Of a stretch of 64,000 nucleotides of DNA, positions 1 to 10,749 are shown in pieces. A program made the position numbers and the translations under genes. The first letter of the stretch is position 1. The number at the start of each line of letters is the position of its first letter. The DNA is taken from positions 133,204,501 to 133,268,500 of the forward strand of contig CM075651.1 of NCBI GenBank assembly GCA_037953625.1. The letters are read 5' to 3'. The notes beneath the pieces are model-generated. The model had not been told where the DNA came from. It saw only the letters and a program-made list of their open reading frames with translations, and did no database searches. This DNA is from Crotalaria pallida. Its lineage: Eukaryota > Streptophyta > Magnoliopsida > Fabales > Fabaceae.

Positions 1-3000
1 TAATGGTACTTAATGATAACTGTTCTTATGCTAGGCGGCCTTTTCGTTTTGAAAATGCTTGGATTACTCATCACTCTTATACTGAGGTGCTTAAGGGTAG
101 TTGGAATTCTAATGTTGTTCCTCATCATAATTTAGCCCAGCTCAAACAGAATCTGTTGCACTGGAACATTTATTCCTTTGGCCATATCAAAAAAAGGAAG
201 AAAACCATTATGGCTCGCTTGGGTGGTATTCAACGTAAAATTCATTCCCGCAGCATGAATATATTTCTGTATAAGCTGGAGAAGGAGTTGCATATGGAGC
301 TTAATAATGTTCTTCGTCAAGAAGAACTTTTTTGGTTCCAGAAATCCAGAGCGAAGTGGCTTACCGATGGTGATCGTAATACTCGGTATTATCATCTTAA
401 AGCGGTTGTTCGTAGGCGCAAGAATAAGATCATGATGTTACGAGATAGTGAAGGGCATTGGGTGGAGGATGATCACAGTCTTCGCATTATGGTTACTAAC
501 TTCTACCAGTCGTTGTTCACTGATGATTCCAGCAACTTACTTGATGTGCATTTTCATTGTAACTATAATTACACCCCTCTCCTCCCTGATGTGGTTGATG
601 ATCTTAACAAACCTTTCACTCTGGAGGAAATCAGGAAAGCCTTATTCGATATGAATCCTTGGAAGGCTCCTGGCCCTGATGGCTTCCCTGCAGGCTTTTT
701 TCAGGATGCTTGGGATCTAATTGGTTTGAATGTTTGGCATTTTATTAATCATATTTGGCATAATCCTCTTGCTGTTGGAGATATTAACATGACAGATATT
801 GTGCTTATACCAAAAACGCAGAAGCCGGAGTTTGCTAATCAGTTTAGGCCCATCTCGCTGTGTAATGCTCTTTATAAAATTATCACCAAATCGGTGGTAA
901 ACAGGTTAAAACCTTTCATTCCTTCCATTATTTCTCCTTTCCAATCTGGTTTTGTGCCTTCTTGGAGTATCCATGAAAATATTATAATAGCTCAAGAGAT
1001 AGCTCATTCCATGCATTTCATGAAAGGAGCTAGAGGTTATTTTGCTATCAAAGTTGATTTAGCTAAGGCTTATGATAGATTAAGATGGCCTTTTATCAGG
1101 CATGTTCTTGAAGAGATCAATCTGCCTATATCGATGATAAATCTTGTCATGGCCTGTGTCTCTTCTATTCAAACCAATGTCATGTGGAATGGTTCTAGAA
1201 GTGATTTCTTTAAACCGCAGAGGGGTGTGAGGCAGGGAGATCCTTTGTCTCCTTATCTCTTTGTGCTTTGTATGGATAAGCTTTCTCATATCATCTCTCA
1301 TCTCGTTGATAATGGAAGTTGGCGTCCGTTCAAGATTAGTAATGATGGCCCTGCTATTTCTCACTTGATGTTTGCTGATGACTTACTTTTATTTGGAGAA
1401 GCTTCAATTGCTCAACTTGATACTATTATGGAAGCTTTGAATCTCTTTGGTTCAATCTCGGGTCAGCAAGTGAATGTAGAGAAGACTTCCATTATCTTTT
1501 CTCGAAATGTTGATCCGATTTTGCGTCATGACATTATTTCTAAATCAGGTTTCAAGGAAGCTCATCAACTTGGTAAGTACTTGGGGGTTCTTGTTACTGG
1601 AAAAGCTCCTAAAATTAATGATTTTAGCTACCTCATTGATTTAATTAAAGCCAAGCTTGCTGGTTGGAAAGCCAAGCAGCTCTCCTTCGCAGGCAGGGTA
1701 ATTTTAGCCAAGTCTGTAATGGAGGCCATTCCAACTTATGCGATGATGACTAATAAGATCCCTCAATCTTGTCTGCATGATATTGAGAAAATTCAGAGGG
1801 CCTTTATATGGGGAGATAGTGAAGATAAAAGGAAAGCTAGACTTATCAGCTGGGATACAATTACTAAGCCCAAAAGTTTTGGTGGTTTGGGTCTTAGGGA
1901 TCTGCCTACAATGAATAAAGCTTGCCTCATGAAGCTTGCTTGGACATTGAGATCCAATTGTGAAACCTTATGGACTCAGGTCATAAGCTCTAAACATGGT
2001 CAGCGAAATTTTGCGGTGAATACCCTTAAATTCAACTCCTCTGCATCCCCCCTTTGGAAAGCTATCTGTCATGTCTGGCCTTCTATAGTTGAAAATGAAA
2101 GATGGGTTATTGGTAATGGGGGCAACATTAATTTTTGGTCTGATATTTGGTTGCCTACTGGTCAGCGTTTAATTGATATTATTCCGGTTATGGATTCTCA
2201 AATTCAACAATGGAGATTATGTGATGTTACTGATCATAATGGAGATTGGAATTGGCAAGTTCTTAGCAATATTATTTCTGATGATTTGCTAATTGTGGTG
2301 CGTGGTATGCTTCCGCCGGGTCCGGACAGTGATGGGGATACCCGCTTTTGGCCTGGCACTACGGTGGGTGATTTCTCTATCTCCTCTGCTTATTCTTTAC
2401 TGTGTGGGCATGATAGAATGGACAGTGTTCAGAATTGGAAAAAAATATGGAAGGTTCAAGGTCCTGAAAGAGTGAAGTTTTTGATATGGCGTATTAATCA
2501 TGGAAGGCTCTTGACTAATGAGAGGCGGCACCGATGGGGCCTGGGGTCTCCTTTTTGTCACAATTGTCATGGAAGGGTTGAGTCCATTCTTCATGTTCTT
2601 CGTGACTGCCCCTTGGCTAGTGTGGTTTGGATTCATTTGGTGGCTTCTCAACACATTCTTCAGTTCTTTTCTTCTGATTTGCCTACCTGGATTAGTGATA
2701 ATTTATTGAAGAATTGGAGCAGAGATGACTCGCTTCAATGGAGTTCTATTTGGGCTCATGGTTGTAGTCTTATATGGAAATGGCGCAATGAGAGGATTTT
2801 TAAGGATAATTATGTCCATCCTCATGCTCCTTGGAATACTGTTATGGAGCATGCTCAAGGTTATGACAAAGCTCAATCCTCTACTTATTCTGTTGTTCCT
2901 TCTTCTAAAGTGGAACGGTTAATTCGTTGGATTCCTCCTCCTAGTGGCTGGGTTTGCCTCAACACAGATGGAGCAGTTAAAGCTAATAATGGTGGTGCTG

Positions 3001-3483
3001 GTTGTGGTGGTTTGTTAAGGGATGAGGGAGGAGCGTGGTTAGGAGGCTTTGTGATGAATCTTGGAAATTGCTCTGCCTATGTTGCTGAGTTGTGGGGTGT
3101 GCTCAAAGGTCTGCAGTTGGCTTATAACAAAGGTTTTTCTTTTGTGGAATTGCAAGTTGACTCTTCTAGTGTGGTTACTGCTATTCAAGGTGCTCATAAA
3201 GGAAGTATAAATGGACACTCTATTGTGGTTCAAATTAGAAAGCTGTTAAAACTTCCTTGGCTCATATCAGTGAAAAACATTTTCCGTGAAGGCAACAAAT
3301 GTGCTGATGCCTTGGCTAATTTGGGTTGTACTTCAGACTGGGGTATTTCTTATTTCTCTAGCCCTCCTCCTCAGATTTCTTCTATGTTGCTGTTTCATAT
3401 AATGGGTGGTTCATCACCAAGATTAGTTTCTGTTTAGTCTTTTGTTGGGGTTTTTGCCCCCGTTGTTTACCAAAAAAAAAAAA
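1..3483 (+). mobile_element. L1-type LINE, 3' portion with poly(A) tail
   Basis: This is the 3' part of a plant non-LTR retrotransposon; the 5' part, including the endonuclease domain, lies outside the window. The long RT/RNase H frame stops at 3437, followed by a short 3' UTR and an A-rich tail at about 3471-3483. The 5' target duplication is outside the window, so insertion limits cannot be confirmed. Just beyond the tail, another, much more decayed LINE reverse transcriptase starts in the same orientation, so this copy probably inserted into or beside an older LINE. The uninterrupted frame implies a fairly recent insertion. Confidence 0.9.
3..3437 (+). CDS. LINE ORF2 reverse transcriptase-RNase H (5' partial)
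   Basis: An open frame of 1144 residues without stops, entering from the left edge. In order: the linker motif WLTDGDRNTRYYH (about residues 119-131); the reverse transcriptase with KAPGPDG (about 221), FRPISLCN, KAYDRLRW, GVRQGDPLSPYLF and the catalytic FADDLLLF box (about 457); a zinc-binding RT region (about 815-880, KIWKVQ...FLIWR...CHNCH); and a C-terminal RNase H domain starting at NTDGAVK (about 987) and ending with EGNKCADALANLG. The enzyme copies LINE RNA at a nicked target by target-primed reverse transcription. The endonuclease that should precede residue 1 is not in the window. The first ATG here is internal to ORF2 and is not a true start. Confidence 0.93.
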   Translation: MVLNDNCSYARRPFRFENAWITHHSYTEVLKGSWNSNVVPHHNLAQLKQNLLHWNIYSFGHIKKRKKTIMARLGGIQRKIHSRSMNIFLYKLEKELHMELNNVLRQEELFWFQKSRAKWLTDGDRNTRYYHLKAVVRRRKNKIMMLRDSEGHWVEDDHSLRIMVTNFYQSLFTDDSSNLLDVHFHCNYNYTPLLPDVVDDLNKPFTLEEIRKALFDMNPWKAPGPDGFPAGFFQDAWDLIGLNVWHFINHIWHNPLAVGDINMTDIVLIPKTQKPEFANQFRPISLCNALYKIITKSVVNRLKPFIPSIISPFQSGFVPSWSIHENIIIAQEIAHSMHFMKGARGYFAIKVDLAKAYDRLRWPFIRHVLEEINLPISMINLVMACVSSIQTNVMWNGSRSDFFKPQRGVRQGDPLSPYLFVLCMDKLSHIISHLVDNGSWRPFKISNDGPAISHLMFADDLLLFGEASIAQLDTIMEALNLFGSISGQQVNVEKTSIIFSRNVDPILRHDIISKSGFKEAHQLGKYLGVLVTGKAPKINDFSYLIDLIKAKLAGWKAKQLSFAGRVILAKSVMEAIPTYAMMTNKIPQSCLHDIEKIQRAFIWGDSEDKRKARLISWDTITKPKSFGGLGLRDLPTMNKACLMKLAWTLRSNCETLWTQVISSKHGQRNFAVNTLKFNSSASPLWKAICHVWPSIVENERWVIGNGGNINFWSDIWLPTGQRLIDIIPVMDSQIQQWRLCDVTDHNGDWNWQVLSNIISDDLLIVVRGMLPPGPDSDGDTRFWPGTTVGDFSISSAYSLLCGHDRMDSVQNWKKIWKVQGPERVKFLIWRINHGRLLTNERRHRWGLGSPFCHNCHGRVESILHVLRDCPLASVVWIHLVASQHILQFFSSDLPTWISDNLLKNWSRDDSLQWSSIWAHGCSLIWKWRNERIFKDNYVHPHAPWNTVMEHAQGYDKAQSSTYSVVPSSKVERLIRWIPPPSGWVCLNTDGAVKANNGGAGCGGLLRDEGGAWLGGFVMNLGNCSAYVAELWGVLKGLQLAYNKGFSFVELQVDSSSVVTAIQGAHKGSINGHSIVVQIRKLLKLPWLISVKNIFREGNKCADALANLGCTSDWGISYFSSPPPQISSMLLFHIMGGSSPRLVSV

Positions 3484-3672
3484 GATAGGTAAGATTCCTA
3501 CGCACATAAATAGCATTGTGATAGCTATCATCCTAAGATTGAATCCCCTAGAAATGCTTTTGATTACAAACCAATTTCATGTTGTAATGTCATTTACAAA
3601 TGCATATCCAAGGTCCTGAGCAACAGGCTGCAATCTACCCTTGACAAATTGGTTAGTAGGAATCAAAGTGCT

Positions 3673-3674
<2 letters not shown>

Positions 3675-3721
<47 letters not shown>
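3675..3721. repeat. (TA)n microsatellite
   Basis: About 23 uninterrupted TA units inside the LINE relic, replacing the sequence expected between two RT blocks. Confidence 0.95.
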
Positions 3722-3724
<3 letters not shown>

Positions 3725-4176
3725 CGACAAGTCTATTGACCATAATATGCGCTCGTAACTCGGGAATTGACTAGAATATACGAGAGAGGAGATTGCTCTC
3801 CTAGAAGTATGATGAAGATTGATCTTAAAAAAGCTTACGATGTTGTGGATTGGAGGTTTAGTCAAGAAATGCTTTATAGCTTTAATTTCCTTTAAAGATT
3901 CAATTAATGGATTATGGAATGTATTGGTACGACTTCCTTCTCTATTGTCATTAATGTGATGGGATTAACGGTATGTTTCAAGGTGAAAAAGATATGAGAC
4001 AGGTGATCCAGTTTTTCCCTTATTCTTCACTCCTGTAATGAAATACATCACTAGAAGCCCTAAATTACAAGCAATAAATCAAGAATTCAGAATTCATCCT
4101 AAATAATGCAAAAGATTTGATATCATCAATGTTTGTTTTGTGATGATTTGATGATATATTCAGAAAAGCTGACCAC

Positions 4177-5156
4177 CAGGGCTGGCCCTATAGGGGGGCA
4201 AGTGGGGCCTAGGCCCAGGGCCCAGAGAATTAGAGGCCCCAAAATTTTTTTAATACCTATACATATATATAAAAAAATTAGAAATATTTTTAAATTAGAA
4301 ATTAGCATAAATTAATTTTTCAATTGTAGTATTGTATTTTAAATAATTTATTTTTTGTTGTGATTGTGCGGTTGTTTATCTCCTTTGTTTGCTTTTGACG
4401 GGTTCCTTTTGCTTTGTATTATGTCATTTGTTTGTTGATCACTTTCTAGTTTTGTTATTCTGTTTTCTAAGATAGTGCCTAGAAAATATTTGTCCGGATG
4501 TGAAAGAAGGAAAAAAAACTAGCACATAAACTTGTAAAATCAAATTAAGACCGCTCACTACATGGTAACTATTAACTAACGTTTTTACTTATTTATTTCG
4601 GCATTAGGATTTGGTCAAATCATAAAGGATAGTCTACTTCTAGGTACCCATTTTTGTTATTTTGTTTATTTATTTTTTATAATATCATGCTATTAAGGTA
4701 TTACTCCCTCCGGCTCGAATTATAAGCAATTCTAACCACTTTTACGCTTATTAAGGAGGTTAGTTGATTGTATTTAATTTTCTCAAATTTATAAAAAATA
4801 GAAGTATTTTTAGAAAGTAGTATTGAGAATGAAACAAAAATTAATTAAGATTACAATTTTCTAGAGATGTTTTAGGAAAGTGATATCGAGAATGAAACAA
4901 AATTTAATAAAGTTAGTTAGTTTTGCTTATATTTTAAACCAAGAGTAGTATGTTTTTTGTTGCTTATAATTCGAGCCGGAGGGAGTATATTTGTAGCCTA
5001 CGTAAGCTTGTTAATTGCATTTAATGACATAGACTTGTAAATATCGATAATATTTCATACTATAAAAAATCTACTTGAAATTTAAAATTTTTTTATAAAA
5101 AGGGGCCTTTTATTTTTATTTCGCCTAGGGCCCTAAAAATGTCAGGACCGGGCCTG
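4177..5156. mobile_element. hAT-type non-autonomous element (980 bp)
   Basis: The left end reads CAGGGCTGGCCC and the right end, reverse-complemented, CAGGCCCGGTCC, followed on both sides by GGGCCC-rich subterminal sequence. Flanks are CTGACCAC (4169-4176) and CAGACCAC (5157-5164), an 8-bp target duplication with one mismatch, as expected for hAT. No transposase frame is inside. It interrupts the LINE relic and itself contains the Stowaway element at 4704-4985. The same terminal family begins again at 63608. Confidence 0.85.
4704..4985. mobile_element. Stowaway-type MITE (282 bp), family A copy 1
   Basis: Inverted ends CTCCCTCCGGCTCGAATTAT / ATAATTCGAGCCGGAGGGAG flanked by TA on both sides (4702-4703 and 4986-4987), the signature of Tc1/mariner-derived MITEs. 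It lies inside the hAT element 4177-5156. A second copy of identical length lies at 29596-29877 in the opposite orientation, and a decayed partial copy lies near 50460-50630. Confidence 0.93.
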
Positions 5157-5400
5157 CAGACCACGGAACTCTTGATTTAATCATGGCAACTCTTCATGAC
5201 TTCAAGGATGTTACTGTAGCAGCCAACAAGCAAAAAAACTCAAATTTATCTAGGGAATATTTCAGGTATAGAGAAGTAGGATTAGTTTCAAATTTCTAGC
5301 GCGATAGCTTACAGGAGGGGTGTTTTCCTACCTGTCAGGTACCTAGGTATTTCTCTATCTCCAAAGAAATGGAATGTCTTAGATTGCTTTAGTATATCTT

Positions 5401-6068
5401 GATTCTTGAGATACAATCGATAATCAAACCAACAATTTAATATATTTTTATGGATTACCGATCATATAGCATAATATGCCTATTTCCTTTTGCCTTTCAT
5501 GTCAGTGAGATGCTACATTGCTGGAGACATACATTGGATAGCTAATTATCATACCAGAGGAATCACTTCAAAGTACTCTTTGAAACTGTGAGAATTTTTT
5601 CCATGTATGTTTGCTTAACCTCAGCCATAAGAGGATAAGGAACTAAAAAATGGTAAAGTGACATTGGGAAATGAAGTCCACTATCACCTAAGTATTAAAT
5701 CTTTAATTTTTCAATATAAAAATGCTATTTTAAGCCTCTTATCCTCATGTTAAGAAAATCCTAAAGTTATTCAACCACTAAACATGAGTTAAGAGTCCCA
5801 CAATGGTCAACACAAACGAAGAAAACATATATACTCAAGTCATAACTCATTTAGTCAGTTAAGCTATGTATTCCACTTTCAAGACATGGGAGATGGTGGA
5901 TCGTGTTTGAGCGATGCGACATTTTTAAAATAGATTTCTTTTTCATATCATCAATCAGCTGATGTCAATTTATATTATCACCTGTATTTGGACATGTGAA
6001 AAAGTTTATGCGGCAATATATTCATCATATCAATAGTTAACTAATTTTTTTTAACCATGCATTGAGAC
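5401..6068. other. Intergenic stretch, nothing assigned
   Basis: AT-rich sequence between the LINE relic and the hAT transposon. No credible frame, RNA gene or terminal repeat was seen. It may be further eroded LINE 3' sequence. Confidence 0.4.
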
Positions 6069-9000
6069 CTAAGTTGCACAGGTTCGGGTATGTACCGGGT
6101 ACGGGCGTGCGACATTTCTCTAAAAACTAGAGTACAGGTACGTTAATATATAATAAATAGATTTTAAAAAAAATATATGACAAAATATAGCAAAATTTGC
6201 ACAAAAATTAAAGCAAAATTAATGCATAGCATATCATAAAAAAACCTAACATCTCCAAAATGTCGATAACATTGTTCAATCACAAAAGCATAATGAAACA
6301 TTAAACAAACATCAAACTCTAAAATTGTCAATCTCTTCATTTCCTTCCCCATCATCACAAAAAAGAATAGCCTTCATGTCTGGCTCATCAAGTGAGAGAG
6401 AAGCAACTTCAAGAATCTCAGCCTCAGTAGCATTGAATTGATCCCACTCATCACCACAAATATCCCACAATTTTGTCTCGCCCTCATTGTAATTTTTACT
6501 CTTCCTTGAAAAGAGACGTAGATTAGTATGAACAAAAACTAAATCTTCAGCGCTCTTGGGAGGGAGATTATTCCTTTTCAAAGTGTTGTGGATAAAGGAA
6601 TATGTGCTCCAATTCCTCTCACAACAAGATGAAGAACATGGTTGTGAGAGGAGCTTCACAGCAATGCTTTGAAGTTTAGGGATTGCAGCTCCATACATGA
6701 TCCACCATGCCTTTGGTTCTAATTTCCACCTATTTTGCAAGCAATCAAAGTGGCCCAACTCATCTGCAGCACTTGTGAATTTAACTAATTCATTAGTTAC
6801 CTCTAACCTTTCATTTGGATCAGGAAAATACTTCAATAAGCAATGATTTCTCCCTTGACATATCTCATTGTCTTTATGAGGATAGACTCGATTTGGATCC
6901 TCTTGAATCCATTGCCTACAATAGTACCTATTAAAAAGTACAAGTGTAAGCTAATTAACTTAGAAACTCTTTATGAATAACTAAACCAAAACATAAATTT
7001 TCTATGAATAATAACATTATACCTTGGGTTAAGTGAATGCATGAGTCAAGCAATGTAGTGGTGTGTTGGACTTAGTCCATCTTGATGTAAGGATCTCCTG
7101 CACCACCTCCCAAAAGGATGAGTGTGCAATCAACTCCTTTCCCTTCTTCTGAAAGATTGCTGCTTTCACATGTTCAATCATCGAATCCCATTTCTCATAG
7201 ACTAGATGCAGATTGGGCTTGTCAGTATCACATGACCGCACCATGTTATAGATGGGCTTTGTAAAATTTAAAATATACTCAACTTTATCCCACCATGCAT
7301 CATCTAGAACTCTTTCTTTCACTGTGTTAGCCTTATGAACATTATCATATCTAAAAGCATTCCATTCCTCACTGATGACCATAGATTGAAGACTATGCTT
7401 AATTTTTCTTAACCTTCTAAGCATAATAATGGTCGATGCAAATCGAGTATCAGCAACAGCCAAAAGCTTCAACTTTGAAAATTTATTGAACATGGCTAAC
7501 CTCATGGAATGATTCATAATGAAATTCTTTACGAAAGAGGCATCATCTGCAACTTCAAGTATCCAACTACATTCTTGATACACAACTTCATTGCTTCTGA
7601 ATTTTTTGGTGCACAAATGTTCTTCAAAGCAAGGTTTAAAGTGTGAACAACGCATGGTGTCCAGAAGATGTGAGGATACTCAGATTCAATAATCCCACCG
7701 GTAGCCTTGCAAACGGGAGCATTGTCAGGTATGACTTGGACAACATCTTGCGGTCCAACATCATTTATCGTTGCCAAAATTTCATTGGCAATGAAAGCAG
7801 CAGTCTTGATCTCACCGGAACAATCAGTAGCCCTCAAGAACATGGGATCTGAATCAGAGATTGTCATAAAGTTGATCAATGGTCTTCTTTGGACATCAGT
7901 CCAACCATCACTAACAATGCTCACGCCTCTTTCTGGCCAAGTGCCCTTGATAGGTTGGAGCAAATTCAAGATGTTGGCTTTCTCCCTTTGCAATAATGTG
8001 GTTCTTATTGCATTATAACTTGGCGGAACAAAACTGGGAAGTAACGTGTTCGCGGCATATGAGAAAGCACTCACAAAATGAGGATTCCTAGCTACATTGA
8101 ATGGCAATCCAGTAGAATAAAATAGCCTTGCTATTTCACAGTTTAGATGATCTCTTGCCTCATTGTTAAAAGCCTTCTCTAATGGCCCACTTGTTTTTCT
8201 TCTCTTGCTCCCATCGACCGGTGGATTAAAGCTTGTGGTTCCAGAAGGCAAAGGAACTTGCACAGGTTTTGCTTTTTGTTGAGCAACAATTTCAAGTTGT
8301 TTTATCTCCACAACATGATCACTCGGGATTAGCAAACAAACACCTATTCCTTTTCCCTTTTCTCTCAACAAGTGAGCTCTCACTCTATAATAAGAACTCT
8401 TAAACTCTTCATTACAATAGTTGCATCACCAATATGTATTTCCTCCTCCAGCTCTTTTATCTTGTAAGACTGTCACTTACGCCCATAGAGGAGAATTACC
8501 CTTCACCTTAGAAGTTGAAACTCTAGCACTATTTAAAGAAGGAGAACTCCCACTCCCGGATTCTTGGGACATCATATGTATTACATATACAGATAATTAC
8601 CAAACAGAAAAGCAAAAGAGAACCAGAGCAGAGCAACAAACTCAAAATAATAAGGAAAAATTGAACTAGAGCAGCAACCAAAAGAGAGCAAGAATAGCAA
8701 ATTAAAACCCTAAAAAAGAGAGCAGCAAGCAAAAGAGAGCAAGAGGGCATGTCGCATGATAGGGCAGAGGAGAGCAGAGGGAATAGAGAACATTTTAAAA
8801 CCCTAACCTTCGTTGTGATTGTTGCTGCGGTCGTGGAGCTGTGGCTGGCGGCGACGTGGAGGGTGGCGGTGGTTTGATAGATGTGTATCGATGTGTATCG
8901 ATCGCAGGCTTGGAATGGTGGCGGTGGCGTCAGGTGTGGCGGCGGCGGCAGCGTCGGGTGTGGTGGCGTCAGTGATATTGCAAAAGTGAGAAGAAGAAGT

Positions 9001-9240
9001 GATGATCGCAGAAGTGAGAAGAAGTGATGATCGATTGTGGTAACTGGGAAATTAGGGCAAAATTTCATGGGTCGTACCCAATTGCGTACCTAGTTGACCC
9101 ATCGCGTACCCAACATTTTTTATTTTTTTAATAATTGGGTACGTACCCAGTGCGTATCCGAGCGTACCCATCGCGTACCCGCACCCGGTGCGTACCCGGT
9201 GTGGGTACGTTTTCAAAATGCACGTACATGTGCAACATAG
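6069..9240 (-). mobile_element. hAT transposon with transposase pseudogene (3172 bp)
   Basis: A complete element by its ends: CTAAGTTGCACAGG at the left and TGTGCAACATAG at the right (inverted repeat CTAWGTTGCACA), flanked by a perfect 8-bp target duplication ATTGAGAC (6061-6068 and 9241-9248). Both subterminal regions carry repeated GGGTACG/CGTACCC motifs, at about 6085-6110 and densely at 9060-9215; such repeats are typical transposase binding sites. The transposase gene runs on the minus strand. The perfect target duplication argues for a not very old insertion, although the transposase is broken. Confidence 0.93.
6312..8572 (-). pseudogene. hAT transposase pseudogene (BED finger, DUF659, hAT dimer)
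   Basis: Minus-strand gene starting at MSQESGSGSS (ATG at 8572-8570). The BED zinc finger keeps CNYC and the downstream histidine but carries two in-frame stops, TAA after LWA (codon 32) and TGA after YW (codon 49), both at about 8420-8480. The DUF659/RNase H-like core follows with SDGWTDVQRRPLINF and a second acidic motif PDNAPVCKA, then TPCVVHTLNLALKN. A one-base frameshift near 7591-7596 separates KNSEA from NEVVYQECSWI. A 4-bp GCAT duplication near 7039-7042 breaks the frame before the expected HSLNPR. A probable intron (about 6930-7023) leads to the last exon, with the dimerisation motif SSSCCERNWSTYS and LPPKSAEDLVFVHTNLRL, ending at 6312. The catalytic region is otherwise well preserved, so inactivation looks recent. 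Confidence 0.9.
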
Positions 9241-9248
9241 ATTGAGAC

Positions 9249-9556
9249 CAAAATCAATTTTTTTCTTAAATATTTAAGAATTATTTTGACTAGTAATGAA
9301 AAAATAGGATCGAAAATAAAAAATCGATAAACTTTCATGAATTAATAAGCTTATTGATTAAACTTATTTTTAATACACGAAAGATGCTCGTTTCATTAAG
9401 AATATAAATCATTGCAGCCCTGTTTACATCAGATGGAACAAATTCATTCCAGAAACCATTAGGGTGCACAATTGCTAAAGAAGAGCAAGGATGGGGACCG
9501 GCCACTACATTGGCACCTCTGTAGAGATGCCTAAGGTAAGGTTTGTATATAATATA

Positions 9557-9623
<67 letters not shown>

Positions 9624-9877
9624 CTACTTGAGAGCATCCTTCACTGAAAGAACAAGTGAATCTTATTCCACCTCCACACTTGAAGAGCACCTTGTTCCAA
9701 AGCAAGTCTAAGCGCCATTAACAAAAACTAAAATAATAATAATAATAACACAATTTTGTATAACTATTGGGATTTTAATTTATTTTATTTTGCATGCTGA
9801 GCAAGCAAACTGTCCTCTTAAGTTATCAAAGGACATTTGCAAAAGAAAAGGGTAATACTAATGTATACTGTATATAA
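9249..9877. other. Intergenic stretch with possible unidentified coding relic
   Basis: Contains a (TA)n tract at about 9561-9622. On the minus strand, about 9370-9535 reads YLRHLYRGANVVAG then CSSLAIVHPNGFWNEFVPS without a stop, and sequence beyond the TA tract is also open for a short distance. This may be an exon of an eroded gene or TE; no family was recognised. Confidence 0.35.
9561..9622. repeat. (TA)n microsatellite
   Basis: About 30 TA units, slightly imperfect at the left edge. Confidence 0.93.
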
Positions 9878-10291
9878 GGGAGTTACTATCATGCAATCCA
9901 AAATTGGATGGTTGCTATGCAACCTTTTCTTAAATCTAGTTAAAATTAGGTTTTTGCAATTTAGTCCAACATAAAAAGTAAATTAAAAATTTAGTCCTTT
10001 GTACCTATAGACAAATTATAACTTTTAATTAAAAAAAATTTAAAAGTAGTTAAAATTAGTCACTTGTGTAAAAAGGCTTAATGCAAGTGACCAAATTTAA
10101 AATTAAAAGTTATAATTTGTCTATAGGTACAAATGACTAAATTTTTAATTTACTTTTTATGTTGGACTAAATTGCAAAAAACTAATTTAACTACTTCAAA
10201 TAATGACATGGCATAGGTGTCAACTTCTTATTGGTTTAAGAAAAGGTTGCATAGCAACCATCCAATTTTGGATTGCATGATAGAAATACCC
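9878..10291. mobile_element. MULE-type inverted-repeat MITE (414 bp)
   Basis: Two arms of nearly 190 bp form an almost complete palindrome; ends are GGGAGTTACTATCATGCAA and, reverse-complemented, GGGTATTTCTATCATGCAA. The 9-bp target duplication TGTATATAA is exact (9869-9877 and 10292-10300), indicating a Mutator-like origin. It has no coding capacity; the transcript would fold into a long hairpin. Confidence 0.9.
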
Positions 10292-10603
10292 TGTATATAA
10301 TCGTTATTGAAGTTGCCAAAAGATGAAAACAAATAGGAGAAAGTCTGAGCGAGAGAATTGAAGGATATTGAGGCCCGAGGGAACAAGATTTTTATTTTAA
10401 ATTCATTGAAGCTTCTATCCATGTAAGTTTCTTCAGTCCTATTCTTCTTTAAAGTCCCCATTGTTGTTACTGAGTAGCGTTAAATAAGTGCTAATTGCTA
10501 ATGTTTATTTAATCATGTGCATCCGTTTTCAACTTTTCATGATGATCTTCTTCTTCATTTTTTTTTTGTACTTAACCACAAGACGGTTAAAAAATAAATC
10601 AAC

Positions 10604-10745
10604 AAAGCCCAGCACAGTTGGTGAATTACTGAGTTCCTTACCTATGATGTCAGGGATTCGATCCCTGCTGTGGATATAAAAAAGACTTTGTTGATAGATG
10701 CAAAATTCACTTCGATGATCTCTATGTTTCAAGGATTAGTCTTCG
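10604..10745 (+). mobile_element. tRNA-derived SINE, family 1 copy 1
   Basis: Contains a box A-like stretch (AGTTGGTGAATTACTGAG, about 10615) and a box B-like GGATTCGATCC (10664-10674), then a conserved tail ending ACTTTGTTGATAGATGCAAA and a CTCTATGTTTCAAGGATT block. A diverged relative lies at 38398-38520. It lacks a tRNA cloverleaf, so it is not a tRNA gene. Its target duplication was not resolved. Confidence 0.6.
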
Positions 10746-10749
10746 TCCC

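Larger units (their letters stand above)
3527..5400 (+). pseudogene. Degenerate second LINE reverse transcriptase, interrupted
   Basis: Translating in shifting frames recovers LINE RT pieces in the correct order: YKPISCCNVIYKCISK and LSNRLQSTLDKLVSRNQSAL (about 3565-3674), SMMKIDLKKAYDVVDW (about 3810-3855), GMFQGEKDMRQ followed by a decayed GDP block (about 3970-4030), FVDDLMIYSEK (about 4138-4168), and near 5320-5380 RYLGISLSPKKWNVLDC. Frameshifts and stops separate them. A (TA)n tract sits between the first two blocks and a 980-bp hAT element lies directly after the DD box. It is a different LINE family from the copy at 1-3483, because the motif wording differs. It is not functional. The limits are approximate. 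Confidence 0.8.

Noticed and set aside
7707..8018. Plus-strand open frame of 103 codons
   Set aside because: It is antisense to the DUF659 region of the hAT transposase, which has clear protein motifs on the minus strand.
8529..9068. Minus-strand frame of 179 codons rich in Leu, Ser, Thr and Pro
   Set aside because: It lies in the repetitive right subterminal region of the hAT element in another frame from the transposase, and reads as low complexity.
9335..9705. Overlapping frames containing (IY)n
   Set aside because: The frames are created by the TA microsatellite; only the non-repeat part was kept as an unassigned possible relic.
10604..10745. tRNA gene suggested by a box B-like sequence
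   Set aside because: No cloverleaf or acceptor stem; the order of blocks fits a SINE, with a second copy at 38398.
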